Source of the DNA: JASTVH01 sp042862465
Lineage (GTDB): Bacteria; Pseudomonadota; Gammaproteobacteria; Pseudomonadales; Oleiphilaceae
NCBI GenBank assembly: GCA_042862465.1
Contig: JASTVH010000011.1
Location: 1-64,000 of the forward strand
Reading direction: 5' to 3'
Length of the DNA: 64,000 bases
Shown here: positions 34,497-42,719 of the stretch, one piece after another
How positions within the stretch are numbered: position 1 is the stretch's first letter
Layout of the letters: every line of letters starts with the position of its first letter
Program-made: the position numbers and the translations under genes
Notes under the pieces: model-generated
Told to the model about the DNA's origin: nothing
The model's input: only the letters and a program-made list of their open reading frames with translations
The model's database searches: none

Positions 34497-36016
34497 TTCT
34501 GTTCTGGCTGATTCTGATTCCCTTCCTCGGTGGCATGCTGTGCTGGCACTCGGAGCGTTGGGGCGAACAGGCGCCGCGCTGGATTGCCCTGGCCACCATG
34601 CTGTTCGTGCTGGCGGTCAGCGTCGTGCTTTGGGCAGGCGGTGATTTCAGCGCCTATGGCGCCGGCGAGAGACCGTGGCTGCTGGAGTGGCGAGTCCCCT
34701 GGATTCCTCGTTTTGGCATCGAGATTCATCTGGCTCTGGACGGCTTGTCGCTGATCCTGATTGCGCTGACCGGCTTTCTGGGTGCCTTGGCGGTACTTTG
34801 CTCATGGAAAGAGATTGTCGAGCGGGTGGGCTTTTTTCATCTGAATCTGCTGTTTGTTCTGGGCGGCGTGGTGGGTGTGTTTCTGGCGCTGGACCTGCTC
34901 CTGTTCTTCCTGTTCTGGGAAGTGATGCTGGTACCCATGTATTTTCTGATTGCCCTCTGGGGGCACAGCGGCTCCCCGGGGCAAACCCGGATTCGTGCCG
35001 CCACCCGCTTCTTCATCTACACCCAGGCCAGCGGCCTGCTGATGCTGGTGGCGATCCTTGCGCTGGTGTTCGTGCATTACACCAGCTCCGGCGAGATAAC
35101 CTTCAGCTATGACGCACTGTTGAACGCCGACGTGCCCGACAATCTGTCCTTCTGGATTATGCTCGGGTTTTTTATTGCCTTTGCGGTGAAGCTGCCTGTC
35201 GTGCCTTTTCATGGCTGGCTGCCGGATGCGCACGCCCAGGCGCCCACTGCCGGCAGCGTGGACCTTGCGGGCATTCTGCTGAAAACCGCCGCCTACGGCA
35301 TGCTGCGCTTTGCGATTCCGTTGTTTCCGGAACAGTCCCAGGCCTTTGCGCCGGTGGCCATGGCGCTGGGGGTCGTGGGTATTATTTACGGCGCGGTCCT
35401 GGCCTGCGGCCAGCAGGATATCAAGCGGCTGATTGCCTATGCCAGCATATCCCATATGGGGTTCGTGCTGATTGCCGTTTATTCCGGATCCGAACTGGCG
35501 ATCCAGGGCGCAATCGTACTCATGGTGGCCCATGCGTTCTCCAGTGCCGCTCTGTTCATTCTCAGTGGCCAGCTCTTTGAACGCATTCATACCCGGGATA
35601 TGCGTCGCATGGGCGGGCTCTGGGGCCGAATACCGGTGTTGCCCGGCGTGACCTTGTTTTTCCTGGCGGCCTCTCTGGGGATGCCCGCCACGGCCAATTT
35701 CCTTGGCGAGTTCATGGTACTGTTCGGTACCTTCCGCAGCGCTCCGGTGGTGGTGGTCATCGCCAGCGCCGGGCTGGTGCTTGGCGCGATCTATTCACTG
35801 CTGATGATGCAGCGGGTGCATTTCGGTCGCGAACAACAACCGGGCCTGCTCGCGGGTCCGGATGTGCGGGAGTACGGCATGATGTTGGCCTTGATCGGAC
35901 TCACCCTGGCAGTGGGCCTGAATCCGCAACCCCTGCTTGATACCACGGCGTCAATGGTCCGGCCGGTGGCGGACCTGTTCATGGCGGGCCCGGTCCGGGC
36001 AGGAGGGATGAACTGA
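34493..36016 (+). CDS. nuoM: NADH-quinone oxidoreductase subunit M
   Basis: Canonical NuoM of 507 residues from the ATG at 34493, which overlaps the nuoL stop by 4 bp. The pump residues are visible as Glu in FFLFWEVMLVPMYFLIALWG, Lys in FAVKLPVVPFHGWLPDAHAQ followed by APTAGSVDLAG, and Lys in QQDIKRLIAYASISHMGFV. It shares one base with the nuoN start. Confidence 0.96.
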   Translation: MILFWLILIPFLGGMLCWHSERWGEQAPRWIALATMLFVLAVSVVLWAGGDFSAYGAGERPWLLEWRVPWIPRFGIEIHLALDGLSLILIALTGFLGALAVLCSWKEIVERVGFFHLNLLFVLGGVVGVFLALDLLLFFLFWEVMLVPMYFLIALWGHSGSPGQTRIRAATRFFIYTQASGLLMLVAILALVFVHYTSSGEITFSYDALLNADVPDNLSFWIMLGFFIAFAVKLPVVPFHGWLPDAHAQAPTAGSVDLAGILLKTAAYGMLRFAIPLFPEQSQAFAPVAMALGVVGIIYGAVLACGQQDIKRLIAYASISHMGFVLIAVYSGSELAIQGAIVLMVAHAFSSAALFILSGQLFERIHTRDMRRMGGLWGRIPVLPGVTLFFLAASLGMPATANFLGEFMVLFGTFRSAPVVVVIASAGLVLGAIYSLLMMQRVHFGREQQPGLLAGPDVREYGMMLALIGLTLAVGLNPQPLLDTTASMVRPVADLFMAGPVRAGGMN

Positions 36017-37449
36017 TGCTGACCCTGATCGATCTTGTGGGGCTGCTGCCCCTGCTTATTGTCGCCTCGACAGCCGTACTGGTAATGCTGGGCGTCGCCT
36101 GGCGACGCCACCACGGTGGTACCGCGGCGGTCACTGTCAGCGGTCTGGCCCTGGCCCTGGCGAGCCTGCCGCTGGCCTCGGCCGCGCCCTCTTCGCCGCC
36201 GCTGATGATCTTTGACGGCCTTGCCCTCATGGGCAGCGCGCTGGTGTTGGTGAGCGGCCTGTTTATCGCCGCCATGAGCCATGGTTACCTGGCCGGCTAC
36301 AGGGGGCCGCGGGAAGAGTTTTACCTGTTGTTGCTTTGCGCGGTAACAGGTGCCCTGGGCCTTGTGGCCAGCAACCACCTGGCCACCCTGTTCATCAGCC
36401 TTGAATTGCTGTCGATGCCTTTGTACGGCATGGTGGCGTACAGTTTCCGGACAGAACGGTCCCTGGAGGCGGGGATCAAATACCTCATATTGTCCGCCGC
36501 CGCCACCGCCTTTCTGCTGTTTGGCATGGCGTTGATCTATGCCCGCACCGGCCACCTTGAGCTGACGGCACTCGCCGCGGGGGTTGCTGGCAGTCCGGAC
36601 CCCTGGATTCTGGGCGGCGCCGCACTGTTACTGGTGGGGCTGGGGTTCAAGTTGTCCATCATACCGTTTCACCAGTGGACACCGGACGTATACCAGGGAG
36701 GTCTGGCGCCGGCGACCACTGTGCTGGCCACGGTGAGCAAACTGGCGGTGTTTCTGGTATTGCTGCGGCTGGTACTGGTGGCCCCGGTCTTCGGCAGTGG
36801 ATGGCTCCTTGGCCTGATCAGCCTGCTGGCTCTTCTCAGCATGTTCGGTGGCAACCTGCTGGCCCTGTTCCAGCCTGACCTGAAGCGCCTGCTGGGCTAC
36901 TCTTCCATCGCCCATATGGGCTACCTGCTGGTGGCCGTTATAGTAGGTGGCCCCCTGGCGTTGGAAACCACCGGGGTTTACCTGTTCACCTATATTGTGG
37001 CCACCATGGGGGCGTTTGGCGTGATTATGCATGTCTCCGGCACTGGCAGTGGCGAGGATGCCTCCGGGTTGCACCATTACAGGGGACTGTTCTGGCACAG
37101 CCCCTGGCTGGCAGCATTATTGACTCTGAGCATGTTGTCCCTGGCCGGCATTCCGCTGACCGCCGGATTCTTCGGTAAATTCTATATCATCGCCCTGGGT
37201 GTGGAAGGCAGCCGGTGGTGGCTTGTTGGAGGGATCGTTATCGGCAGCGTTATCGGGCTGTTCTACTACCTGAGGGTGATCATCACCCTGTATCTGCGCG
37301 AACCGGGTATGCAGCAGGCGGTGGCGGATGCCGGCCGGGGTCGGGTAGAGAAGCTCGCCCTTCTGATTGTTGCCGTCTCAATACTGCTGCTGGGTATTTA
37401 CCCGGTGCCGTTTATTGACTGGGTGGCGGGTCTCGCCTGGGCGGCCTGA
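36016..37449 (+). CDS. nuoN: NADH-quinone oxidoreductase subunit N
   Basis: Canonical NuoN of 477 residues, the last gene of the operon. Conserved Lys residues are in VGLGFKLSIIPFHQWTPDVY and in ATVSKLAVFLVLLR, with QPDLKRLLGYSSIAHMGYLL and LAGIPLTAGFFGKFYI further on. The stop lies 119 bp before the next TTCAG box. No strong terminator hairpin was seen after it. Confidence 0.96.
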   Translation: MLTLIDLVGLLPLLIVASTAVLVMLGVAWRRHHGGTAAVTVSGLALALASLPLASAAPSSPPLMIFDGLALMGSALVLVSGLFIAAMSHGYLAGYRGPREEFYLLLLCAVTGALGLVASNHLATLFISLELLSMPLYGMVAYSFRTERSLEAGIKYLILSAAATAFLLFGMALIYARTGHLELTALAAGVAGSPDPWILGGAALLLVGLGFKLSIIPFHQWTPDVYQGGLAPATTVLATVSKLAVFLVLLRLVLVAPVFGSGWLLGLISLLALLSMFGGNLLALFQPDLKRLLGYSSIAHMGYLLVAVIVGGPLALETTGVYLFTYIVATMGAFGVIMHVSGTGSGEDASGLHHYRGLFWHSPWLAALLTLSMLSLAGIPLTAGFFGKFYIIALGVEGSRWWLVGGIVIGSVIGLFYYLRVIITLYLREPGMQQAVADAGRGRVEKLALLIVAVSILLLGIYPVPFIDWVAGLAWAA

Positions 37450-37567
37450 CAGCCGTAAGCAGAGGGTCAGAGGGGCCTGGGGAATGTGCCATCATTTTTT
37501 CACCGGCGGCCAAGCTTCTTTGACTTAAATCAATATAGCCCCGGCTTTTTTCAGATTGTTCCCTATT

Positions 37568-37599
37568 TTCAGTGTCAGTTCAGTTGTGGGTGATTAACT
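37568..37599 (+). promoter_or_regulatory. TTCAG direct-repeat box upstream of the PII-like gene
   Basis: TTCAG at 37568-37572 and 37579-37583 (11-bp period) is followed after 10 bp by TTAACT as a weak -10. The PII-like ATG lies at 37660, giving a leader of about 54 nt. A third TTCAG at 37550 is off-phase. Confidence 0.68.
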
Positions 37600-37659
37600 G
37601 TCAATTTCAAGCCGAAGAACCGGAGCGATCCTTCTTCAGCTCACTGACGAGGAGGCGAA

Positions 37660-37980
37660 ATGAATACGAAGTTTTGCAAAGTGACTGCGATCTTCTCCAG
37701 TCTGGACTTGAAGAAAGTAGAGGATGCGCTGATCGCGGCTGGTTTTTCCGGTATGACGGTGTCTAAAACCCATGGCCGTGGCCGATATAAAAACTACTAT
37801 GCCAAGGACACCATGGCCGATTCCGTTCGCGTGGAGATATTCACGGAAGCCGAGCAGGCAGACGAGATCGTTGACCTCATTGCCCGGACGGTGCACAAGG
37901 GGCTTGCCAGCGACGGAATCATAGCCGTGCTGCCGGTGGAAGACCTGCTGCACATCCGTGACTTCAAGGAGGCCCAGTGA
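37660..37980 (+). CDS. PII-like (GlnB-fold) regulatory protein
   Basis: A 106-residue protein with the ferredoxin-like PII fold (VTAIFSSLDLKKVEDALIAA, then GFSGMTVSKTHGRGRYKNYY). The T-loop differs from classical GlnB: the uridylylated Tyr and its QKGHTEL-type context are absent and a Tyr-rich segment is present. The C-terminal half (VRVEIFTEAEQADEIVDLIA) keeps the PII strand-helix pattern. Divergent PII-like proteins are known beside membrane transporters and heavy-metal efflux genes. It follows the nuo operon and precedes an FAD oxidoreductase, so it may control a membrane complex or transporter nearby. The ligand is unknown. Confidence 0.82.
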   Translation: MNTKFCKVTAIFSSLDLKKVEDALIAAGFSGMTVSKTHGRGRYKNYYAKDTMADSVRVEIFTEAEQADEIVDLIARTVHKGLASDGIIAVLPVEDLLHIRDFKEAQ

Positions 37981-38038
37981 TCGGGTATCGCTGTGTTTTA
38001 TGTCTTTGTGACAAGGTGAGGGGAAGGCGAGTGCGGAC

Positions 38039-39217
38039 ATGATGGGCGTCAACGAGGCTGGGACTGGTATCGGAGCCATGATGTCAGACAACAGAAATGG
38101 CGCGGTCGAGATTGCCGGCGCCGGGCCGGCCGGGCTGGCGGCCGCCATCACACTGGCGCGGGCGGGGCGGTCAGTCATCGTGCATGAGGCCCGGGCCGAG
38201 GTGGGGCACCGCTTCAAACGGGACCTGCAGGGGTTGGAGAACTGGAGCACGCAGCAGGATGCCCTGGCGGTGTTGCAGGAACTCGGAATCACCACCGACT
38301 TCAAGCGAGTTCCCTGCCGCCGGGGTACCGCCTTTGATGCCTGGGATTCCCCGTACGCCATTGAGAGCATTGAGCCGCTGTTCTACCTGGTGGAGCGTGG
38401 CTCCGGGCCAGACACATTGGACACGGCGTTGCTGAGACAGGCCAGGGAACTGGGCGTGCAGGTGCATTTCAAAAGCCGGCTGCGGCATGCCCGGGGCCCG
38501 GCCATCCTGGCGACTGGCCCAAAGGCCGCCGATGCCATTGCGGTCGGCTATCATTTCGATACATCCATGCCGGACGGTTTCTGGGCAATTTGTGATAACA
38601 ACCTTGCCCCTAAAGGGTATGCCTACCTTTTGGTAATGGGAGGCAAGGGAACGGTAAAGAGTTGCATGTTTACTGGTTTCAGGGATGAAGCAAAGTATGT
38701 GGAGCGAACTGTCAGTGCGTTTCAGAGGCTGGCCGGCATGGAGATGATGAATCCTCAGCCGCACGGCGGTGTTGGGAACTTCCGCATCCCTGTAACCGCA
38801 TTGTCCGGGGTGCACCCGGTAGCGGGTGAGCAGGCCGGTTTCCAGGATACGCTGTGGGGCTTCGGGATGCGCGCGGCCATCACCTCCGGCGTGCTGGCCG
38901 CAGGCAGTCTGCTGCATGGTGACGACTACAACCGGCTTTGGCGAGAATCCCTGGAGCGTCCGATGGCGGCGGCGTTGGTGAACCGCGCGTTTTATGGGCT
39001 GCTGGGTAACCGCGGTTATCGTTGGTGCATGCGCCGCCAGGAAAACCATCTGGATGCGCGCGAGTTTTTGCGCCGTCTCTACCGGCCCACACTTGCCAGG
39101 CGTCTGCTGGCGCCGTTGGCGGGTTTGCATTTGCGGAGCCAGCGACGGGATATAAGCTGCAATCACGTCGACTGCGGCTGTGTCTGGTGCCGGCATGGCC
39201 GGGAGTGGCATACGTAA
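38039..39217 (+). CDS. FAD-dependent oxidoreductase with Cys-rich C-terminus
   Basis: A 392-residue flavoprotein of the geranylgeranyl-reductase-like group. The N-terminal dinucleotide-binding motif is EIAGAGPAGLAAAITLARAG, with a Glu/His-rich end of strand 2 (VIVHEARAEVGHRF). A second FAD segment is ILATGPKAADAIAVG, and FRIPVTALSGVHPVAGEQAG is the GD-like region. The C-terminus carries CNHVDCGCVWCRHG, a C-x4-C-x-C-x2-C set that could bind Fe-S or another metal. GGGGAAGG precedes the ATG at 38039; the ATG at 38078 is an alternative. It may be a partner redox enzyme for the neighbouring complexes, which is inference. Confidence 0.75.
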   Translation: MMGVNEAGTGIGAMMSDNRNGAVEIAGAGPAGLAAAITLARAGRSVIVHEARAEVGHRFKRDLQGLENWSTQQDALAVLQELGITTDFKRVPCRRGTAFDAWDSPYAIESIEPLFYLVERGSGPDTLDTALLRQARELGVQVHFKSRLRHARGPAILATGPKAADAIAVGYHFDTSMPDGFWAICDNNLAPKGYAYLLVMGGKGTVKSCMFTGFRDEAKYVERTVSAFQRLAGMEMMNPQPHGGVGNFRIPVTALSGVHPVAGEQAGFQDTLWGFGMRAAITSGVLAAGSLLHGDDYNRLWRESLERPMAAALVNRAFYGLLGNRGYRWCMRRQENHLDAREFLRRLYRPTLARRLLAPLAGLHLRSQRRDISCNHVDCGCVWCRHGREWHT

Positions 39218-39251
39218 TGCCAACCGTTCGCAAGGACTTCGGAGTTGAGTG

Positions 39252-39407
39252 ATGGATGAGTCGATCAGTCACAGTGGAACATCGTATTATTGTGATCGTA
39301 CTTGTCTACGTCTGGCAATGGTGGCAATCATCAATAGTGTAGTGTCGCTGACCGCCACACTCGTGATTGGTGTGGATGTGCAGTTGTCTGTAGGGCGGTT
39401 TATATGA
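39252..39407 (+). CDS. Possible 51-residue single-pass membrane protein
   Basis: A short frame 34 bp after the FAD oxidoreductase, with GGAG 7 nt before the ATG. The sequence starts MDESISHSGTSYYCDRTC and has one hydrophobic segment (LAMVAIINSVVSLTATLVIG). Two Cys in the short N-terminal part might bind a metal. Too short for a firm call. Confidence 0.35.
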   Translation: MDESISHSGTSYYCDRTCLRLAMVAIINSVVSLTATLVIGVDVQLSVGRFI

Positions 39408-39425
39408 TGCCCGGGGCTCCGGCAT

Positions 39426-39929
39426 TCATTGCTGGGGGTGATCGCGGCCCTGACGTCTGAGATCAAGCCAGCCTCTGTAGAGCCAACGCAAACCAAAGAG
39501 CGAGACTGTTGGAACGATAATCCACTGCGCTAGAGGGGCGATACCTGTGCCAAGGAAGGGAAACAGGGGCATAGAATCATTGTAGCTCCAGCGCTGGCCT
39601 GCGCCTGTGGCCCAGGCTTCAAAGACTATGGTTATAAGCAGACCGGTAGCAAAATACGCTCCTAAAGCATGGCGGCGCCACCGCCCCTGTATCCAAAAGC
39701 CATCTTTAGTTGCCGCTGCGGCGACGCCATAGGCAAATAGTGCAATATTGGCATCGCCGATTGCCGCCCGCGTGCACAGCCAGACGACCGCACCATGGGA
39801 CGCCTCCATCATCCCTGTAAAGAAAGGCACCTGGATCATTTCCCAAAAAAAATGCAGCAAAAAGCTGACAGACCAGATTAAAAAAAACAGGAACCAGCCT
39901 CTACGTGATGGTCGACGTGAACAATGCAT
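39426..39929 (-). CDS. Multi-pass membrane protein of unknown function
   Basis: A 167-residue protein with about four hydrophobic segments. Notable parts are SFLLHFFWEMIQVPFFTGMM, LCTRAAIGDANIALFAYG and GAGQRWSYNDSMPLFPFLGT. The W-E-QVP and R-A-GD polar residues within membrane segments suggest a conserved function such as cofactor or lipid handling, but I do not recognise the family. It is read against the FAD oxidoreductase upstream of it on the other strand. The ATG lies inside the end of a short secreted frame, which would permit coupling. Confidence 0.6.
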   Translation of the reverse strand: MHCSRRPSRRGWFLFFLIWSVSFLLHFFWEMIQVPFFTGMMEASHGAVVWLCTRAAIGDANIALFAYGVAAAATKDGFWIQGRWRRHALGAYFATGLLITIVFEAWATGAGQRWSYNDSMPLFPFLGTGIAPLAQWIIVPTVSLFGLRWLYRGWLDLRRQGRDHPQQ

Positions 39930-40084
39930 AATCTATCCAGCCAATCTAATAACTTCAGGCAGCCGAAGTTGAAATCGCAACCCTTCATCGCAGCGCCCTC
40001 CTGACCACCCGATAATTCGGAAGTGGCCAGAACCGGTCCACCCAAAAACAACGGCAGCAGCAAGGAGATAACTCGTCGGTTCAT
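39878..40084 (-). CDS. Possible short secreted protein
   Basis: A 68-residue frame with a convincing signal peptide (RRVISLLLPLFLGGPVLA) and a Cys-rich mature part (KGCDFNFGCLKLLDWLDRLC). It overlaps the start of the membrane protein gene by 52 bp in another frame. In-frame Met codons further upstream (up to 40126) are less likely. No strong ribosome site was found. Confidence 0.35.
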   Translation of the reverse strand: MNRRVISLLLPLFLGGPVLATSELSGGQEGAAMKGCDFNFGCLKLLDWLDRLCIVHVDHHVEAGSCFF

Positions 40085-40286
40085 TGCGGCCATCTCGATT
40101 TCATGCGCCAAATGGTCGGATTGCATGCTTGGCGCCCAGTATGCCTTTCAATAGTGAGCAATCATAGCACCTCTCCAAGAATGGGCGCTGGGGGCGAAAT
40201 AGCCTCTTTGATGCGTCGTCAGGTCTGACAGTCTGACGGGTGGGGATGTCAGTACGAAAATCGGGAAAATGAAATTTAGCTGAAAA

Positions 40287-40316
40287 TTCAGGTTCGTTTC
40301 AGTTGACCACTACAAG
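40287..40316 (+). promoter_or_regulatory. TTCAG direct-repeat box upstream of the porin
   Basis: TTCAG at 40287-40291 and 40298-40302 (11-bp period). TACAAG follows after 8 bp as the best -10-like hexamer. The GTG start of the porin is at 40412, so the leader is about 90 nt. Confidence 0.65.
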
Positions 40317-40411
40317 CTTTGTGCGTCAACATTAAGTGCCGTTTAACTGGCATATCCTTACTGAGGCAATAAATTGTTGTCGATACGAAAATTAAAAATA
40401 AGGAGTTTCAG

Positions 40412-41767
40412 GTGAGCAAAATCTTCAAATCAATAAGCGCTCCGCTGGCGATAGCTTTAGTAGCAACACCGGCATTGGCCGCAGAGCCGGTCGGCAGTGC
40501 GTCACCGGACGTAGGCGACTTGAGGGCCGAAATAAATCAACTGACGGCGGAAATGGAGAAGATGAAGAGCGGCGATTCGCCCTTCACAGTGGGCGGTTAT
40601 TACCGCCTTCAGGCCACGTCGCAGAGCCTGGACGAGACCAACGATAACAGCAGCGCCTTTGTAGATCAGCGCCTGCGCGCAAAGATCAGCGGCGACCTCA
40701 ACGATAACGTGACTGTAGTCTGGTACGGTGAGTTCGATTCTCCGTGGGGTGAGACGGGAAGCTGCCAGGGTGACGATTGCGGCAAACTCAGCGCCGACGG
40801 CGTTGGCGTTGAGACCAAAAATGCCTACGCTGAACTGAAGGTGCCGAACAGCGACTGGAAGGTGCGAGCGGGCATCCAGGGGTATGGCTTCGGCAAGTAC
40901 GAGAGCTTTGTTACCGACGACGACATGAATGGCATCTCATTCGCGGGCAATGTTGGCATGGCCACGCTGACAGGTGGCTGGTTCAAGTGGGAAGAAAACG
41001 ATAGAGATTCCGCGGACGACGTGGATTTCTACATGTTGAATGCCGAGCTTCACCCCAGCGAGGCATTCCACTACGGCCTTACCGGAGCCCAGATCAGCAA
41101 CAGCAGTCAGGATGCTCTGAATGGTACGGCGGCTCGAACGGATGACAACTATTTCGGTGCCTACGCCGATTTTACCTATGGCCAAATGGCCTATAGCGGC
41201 TCGGTACTTTACAAAAAGTCGTCCGGGCTCGACTCTGACGCAACAGATGGCGACACGTACATGTTGAACCTGTATGCCCAGAGGCATTGGGGTAACGCGA
41301 ACCTCAAGATTCACGGCATCTACATTCCGGCTGACGACAGCAGTAATGGTGCAGATCGCTTCGCGGCAAACGAGACAGGTTACGAGCTATATGCCGATAA
41401 TCTGCAGATCTTCGGAACCGATATCTACTACAACAATGGTTCTCAGGGGGCTAAGTCAGTTTACGATGCAGCTTACCAGGGATACGGTCTGATGGGGCTG
41501 ATGGTCTCGGGTGATCAGGAACTTTCCAACGACTACTACCTGAAGTACGGCACAGGATACTTCCGCGCTGCCGACGACGCGCCCGACAGCGCTGCTCAGG
41601 CCAACGGCTCAACCCTTGGTACTGAAGTCGCTGCTCAGCTTGGTAAAAAGTTTGCCGGCGTGTATGACATCAGCCTCCGCGGTTCTTACGGTTTCATGGG
41701 AGACTTCTACGGAGATGACCCGGAGGATACCTATAAGGTCGTAGCTATGGTCAATATCAGTTACTGA
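40412..41767 (+). CDS. Outer membrane porin
   Basis: A 451-residue beta-barrel protein. The signal peptide is FKSISAPLAIALVATPALAA, then a short coiled coil (DLRAEINQLTAEMEKMK) as in trimeric porins of this kind, then a barrel starting FTVGGYYRLQAT. The last strand ends VVAMVNISY with a terminal aromatic. One acidic loop has a Cys pair (GSCQGDDCGK). It uses a GTG start with AAGGAG upstream. Control by the TTCAG box suggests outer membrane remodelling along with the copper response. The substrate is unknown. Confidence 0.8.
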   Translation: MSKIFKSISAPLAIALVATPALAAEPVGSASPDVGDLRAEINQLTAEMEKMKSGDSPFTVGGYYRLQATSQSLDETNDNSSAFVDQRLRAKISGDLNDNVTVVWYGEFDSPWGETGSCQGDDCGKLSADGVGVETKNAYAELKVPNSDWKVRAGIQGYGFGKYESFVTDDDMNGISFAGNVGMATLTGGWFKWEENDRDSADDVDFYMLNAELHPSEAFHYGLTGAQISNSSQDALNGTAARTDDNYFGAYADFTYGQMAYSGSVLYKKSSGLDSDATDGDTYMLNLYAQRHWGNANLKIHGIYIPADDSSNGADRFAANETGYELYADNLQIFGTDIYYNNGSQGAKSVYDAAYQGYGLMGLMVSGDQELSNDYYLKYGTGYFRAADDAPDSAAQANGSTLGTEVAAQLGKKFAGVYDISLRGSYGFMGDFYGDDPEDTYKVVAMVNISY

Positions 41768-41794
41768 TCAACGTGTAATTTCATGATCTGATAC

Positions 41795-41824
41795 AACGGC
41801 CGGGCCTTAGTCCGGCCGTTTGTC
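41795..41824. terminator. Terminator hairpin between the convergent porin and copB genes
   Basis: A perfect 9-bp stem AACGGCCGG/CCGGCCGTT with an 8-nt loop; the following T run is short (TT TGT). It lies between convergent genes and could act in both directions. Confidence 0.6.
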
Positions 41825-41934
41825 ATTGAGCCGAACATGCGGAAGGTCGGCAATGATTTTGACGAAATCCTCCAAATGAGGACACTAGCTGACCCACGCA
41901 AAGGGGCCAGCCTTTTCTACTGGGCATTATCGTA

Positions 41935-42708
41935 CTAAAACCACCACCGGACGCCCGCCACGAAGCTGGAGGACTCGACGTCTTCCCCCTCGCGCTCACG
42001 AAGGTCCTCTGTGTTGCCCAGAAAGCGGGTGTAAGAAACACCCACGTAGGGCGCAAACTCCCTCGAAAAGTGGTATCTCAGACGGAGCCCCAGGCCCACA
42101 TTATTGATGCCACTACCGACGCCCCACTCCTCAACATCGCTGAAGGCAACGAGCGTTTCGCCGCGGCCCTGCAAAATGAGCCTTTGGGTCAGCAGCCAGT
42201 CGTACTCGGCTTCAAGATCGTATGACACGTCACCGTCGTCGGTGACTCGGAGATTTGTGTCTACCTCAAACCAGTAGGGGGCAAGTCCCTGCAATCCAAC
42301 AATGGCCGAATAGCGCTCCTTATTAGGGCTGGGGCCAAACGTTGTCTGGGCACCCAATCCTGTCTGTATATCCCAGAAGCGATCGAAGCGATAGCTGTAC
42401 TGCACATCAAAATTTTCGATGTCGCCGCTGTCGCTGGATAGATCAGTCTCACCTTCCGTTTCGACCCAGAGCCGATTGCGATCTTTACCAATCCAGGCCT
42501 GGGCGTCCCACAGGGCCAATTCGTTGTCGCCGTCACGCTGGTATTCCATCCGGTCAAACAGAACCTGGCCAAACACCTGGTTGTCGTGTATCGGCAGCGT
42601 CCAGTCCGGTTCGGCCTGAACGCCAGTACCGGCGGCGCCGGCTCCCGAGGCAAGCGTTAAGGCTGAGGCACCCACAACCCACTTGATGCGATTCATCATA
42701 ATGTTCAT
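41935..42708 (-). CDS. copB: CopB copper-resistance outer membrane protein, second copy
   Basis: A CopB homologue of 257 residues, with signal peptide (VVGASALTLASGAGA). The barrel shows HDNQVFGQVLFDRMEYQRDG, LWDAQAWIGKDRNRLWVETE and APYWFEVDTNLRVTDDGD, paralogous to the 9898 copy. The terminal residues VAGVRWWF are aromatic as expected. It lies 11 bp after the second copA in the same operon. The two CopB proteins are clearly different in sequence, so the copies are not a recent duplication. Confidence 0.92.
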   Translation of the reverse strand: MNIMMNRIKWVVGASALTLASGAGAAGTGVQAEPDWTLPIHDNQVFGQVLFDRMEYQRDGDNELALWDAQAWIGKDRNRLWVETEGETDLSSDSGDIENFDVQYSYRFDRFWDIQTGLGAQTTFGPSPNKERYSAIVGLQGLAPYWFEVDTNLRVTDDGDVSYDLEAEYDWLLTQRLILQGRGETLVAFSDVEEWGVGSGINNVGLGLRLRYHFSREFAPYVGVSYTRFLGNTEDLREREGEDVESSSFVAGVRWWF

Positions 42709-42719
42709 CCCCTATCCCG

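Noticed and set aside
37550..37554. Third TTCAG before the PII-like gene
   Set aside because: It lies 18 bp from the next copy, out of phase with the 11-bp period.
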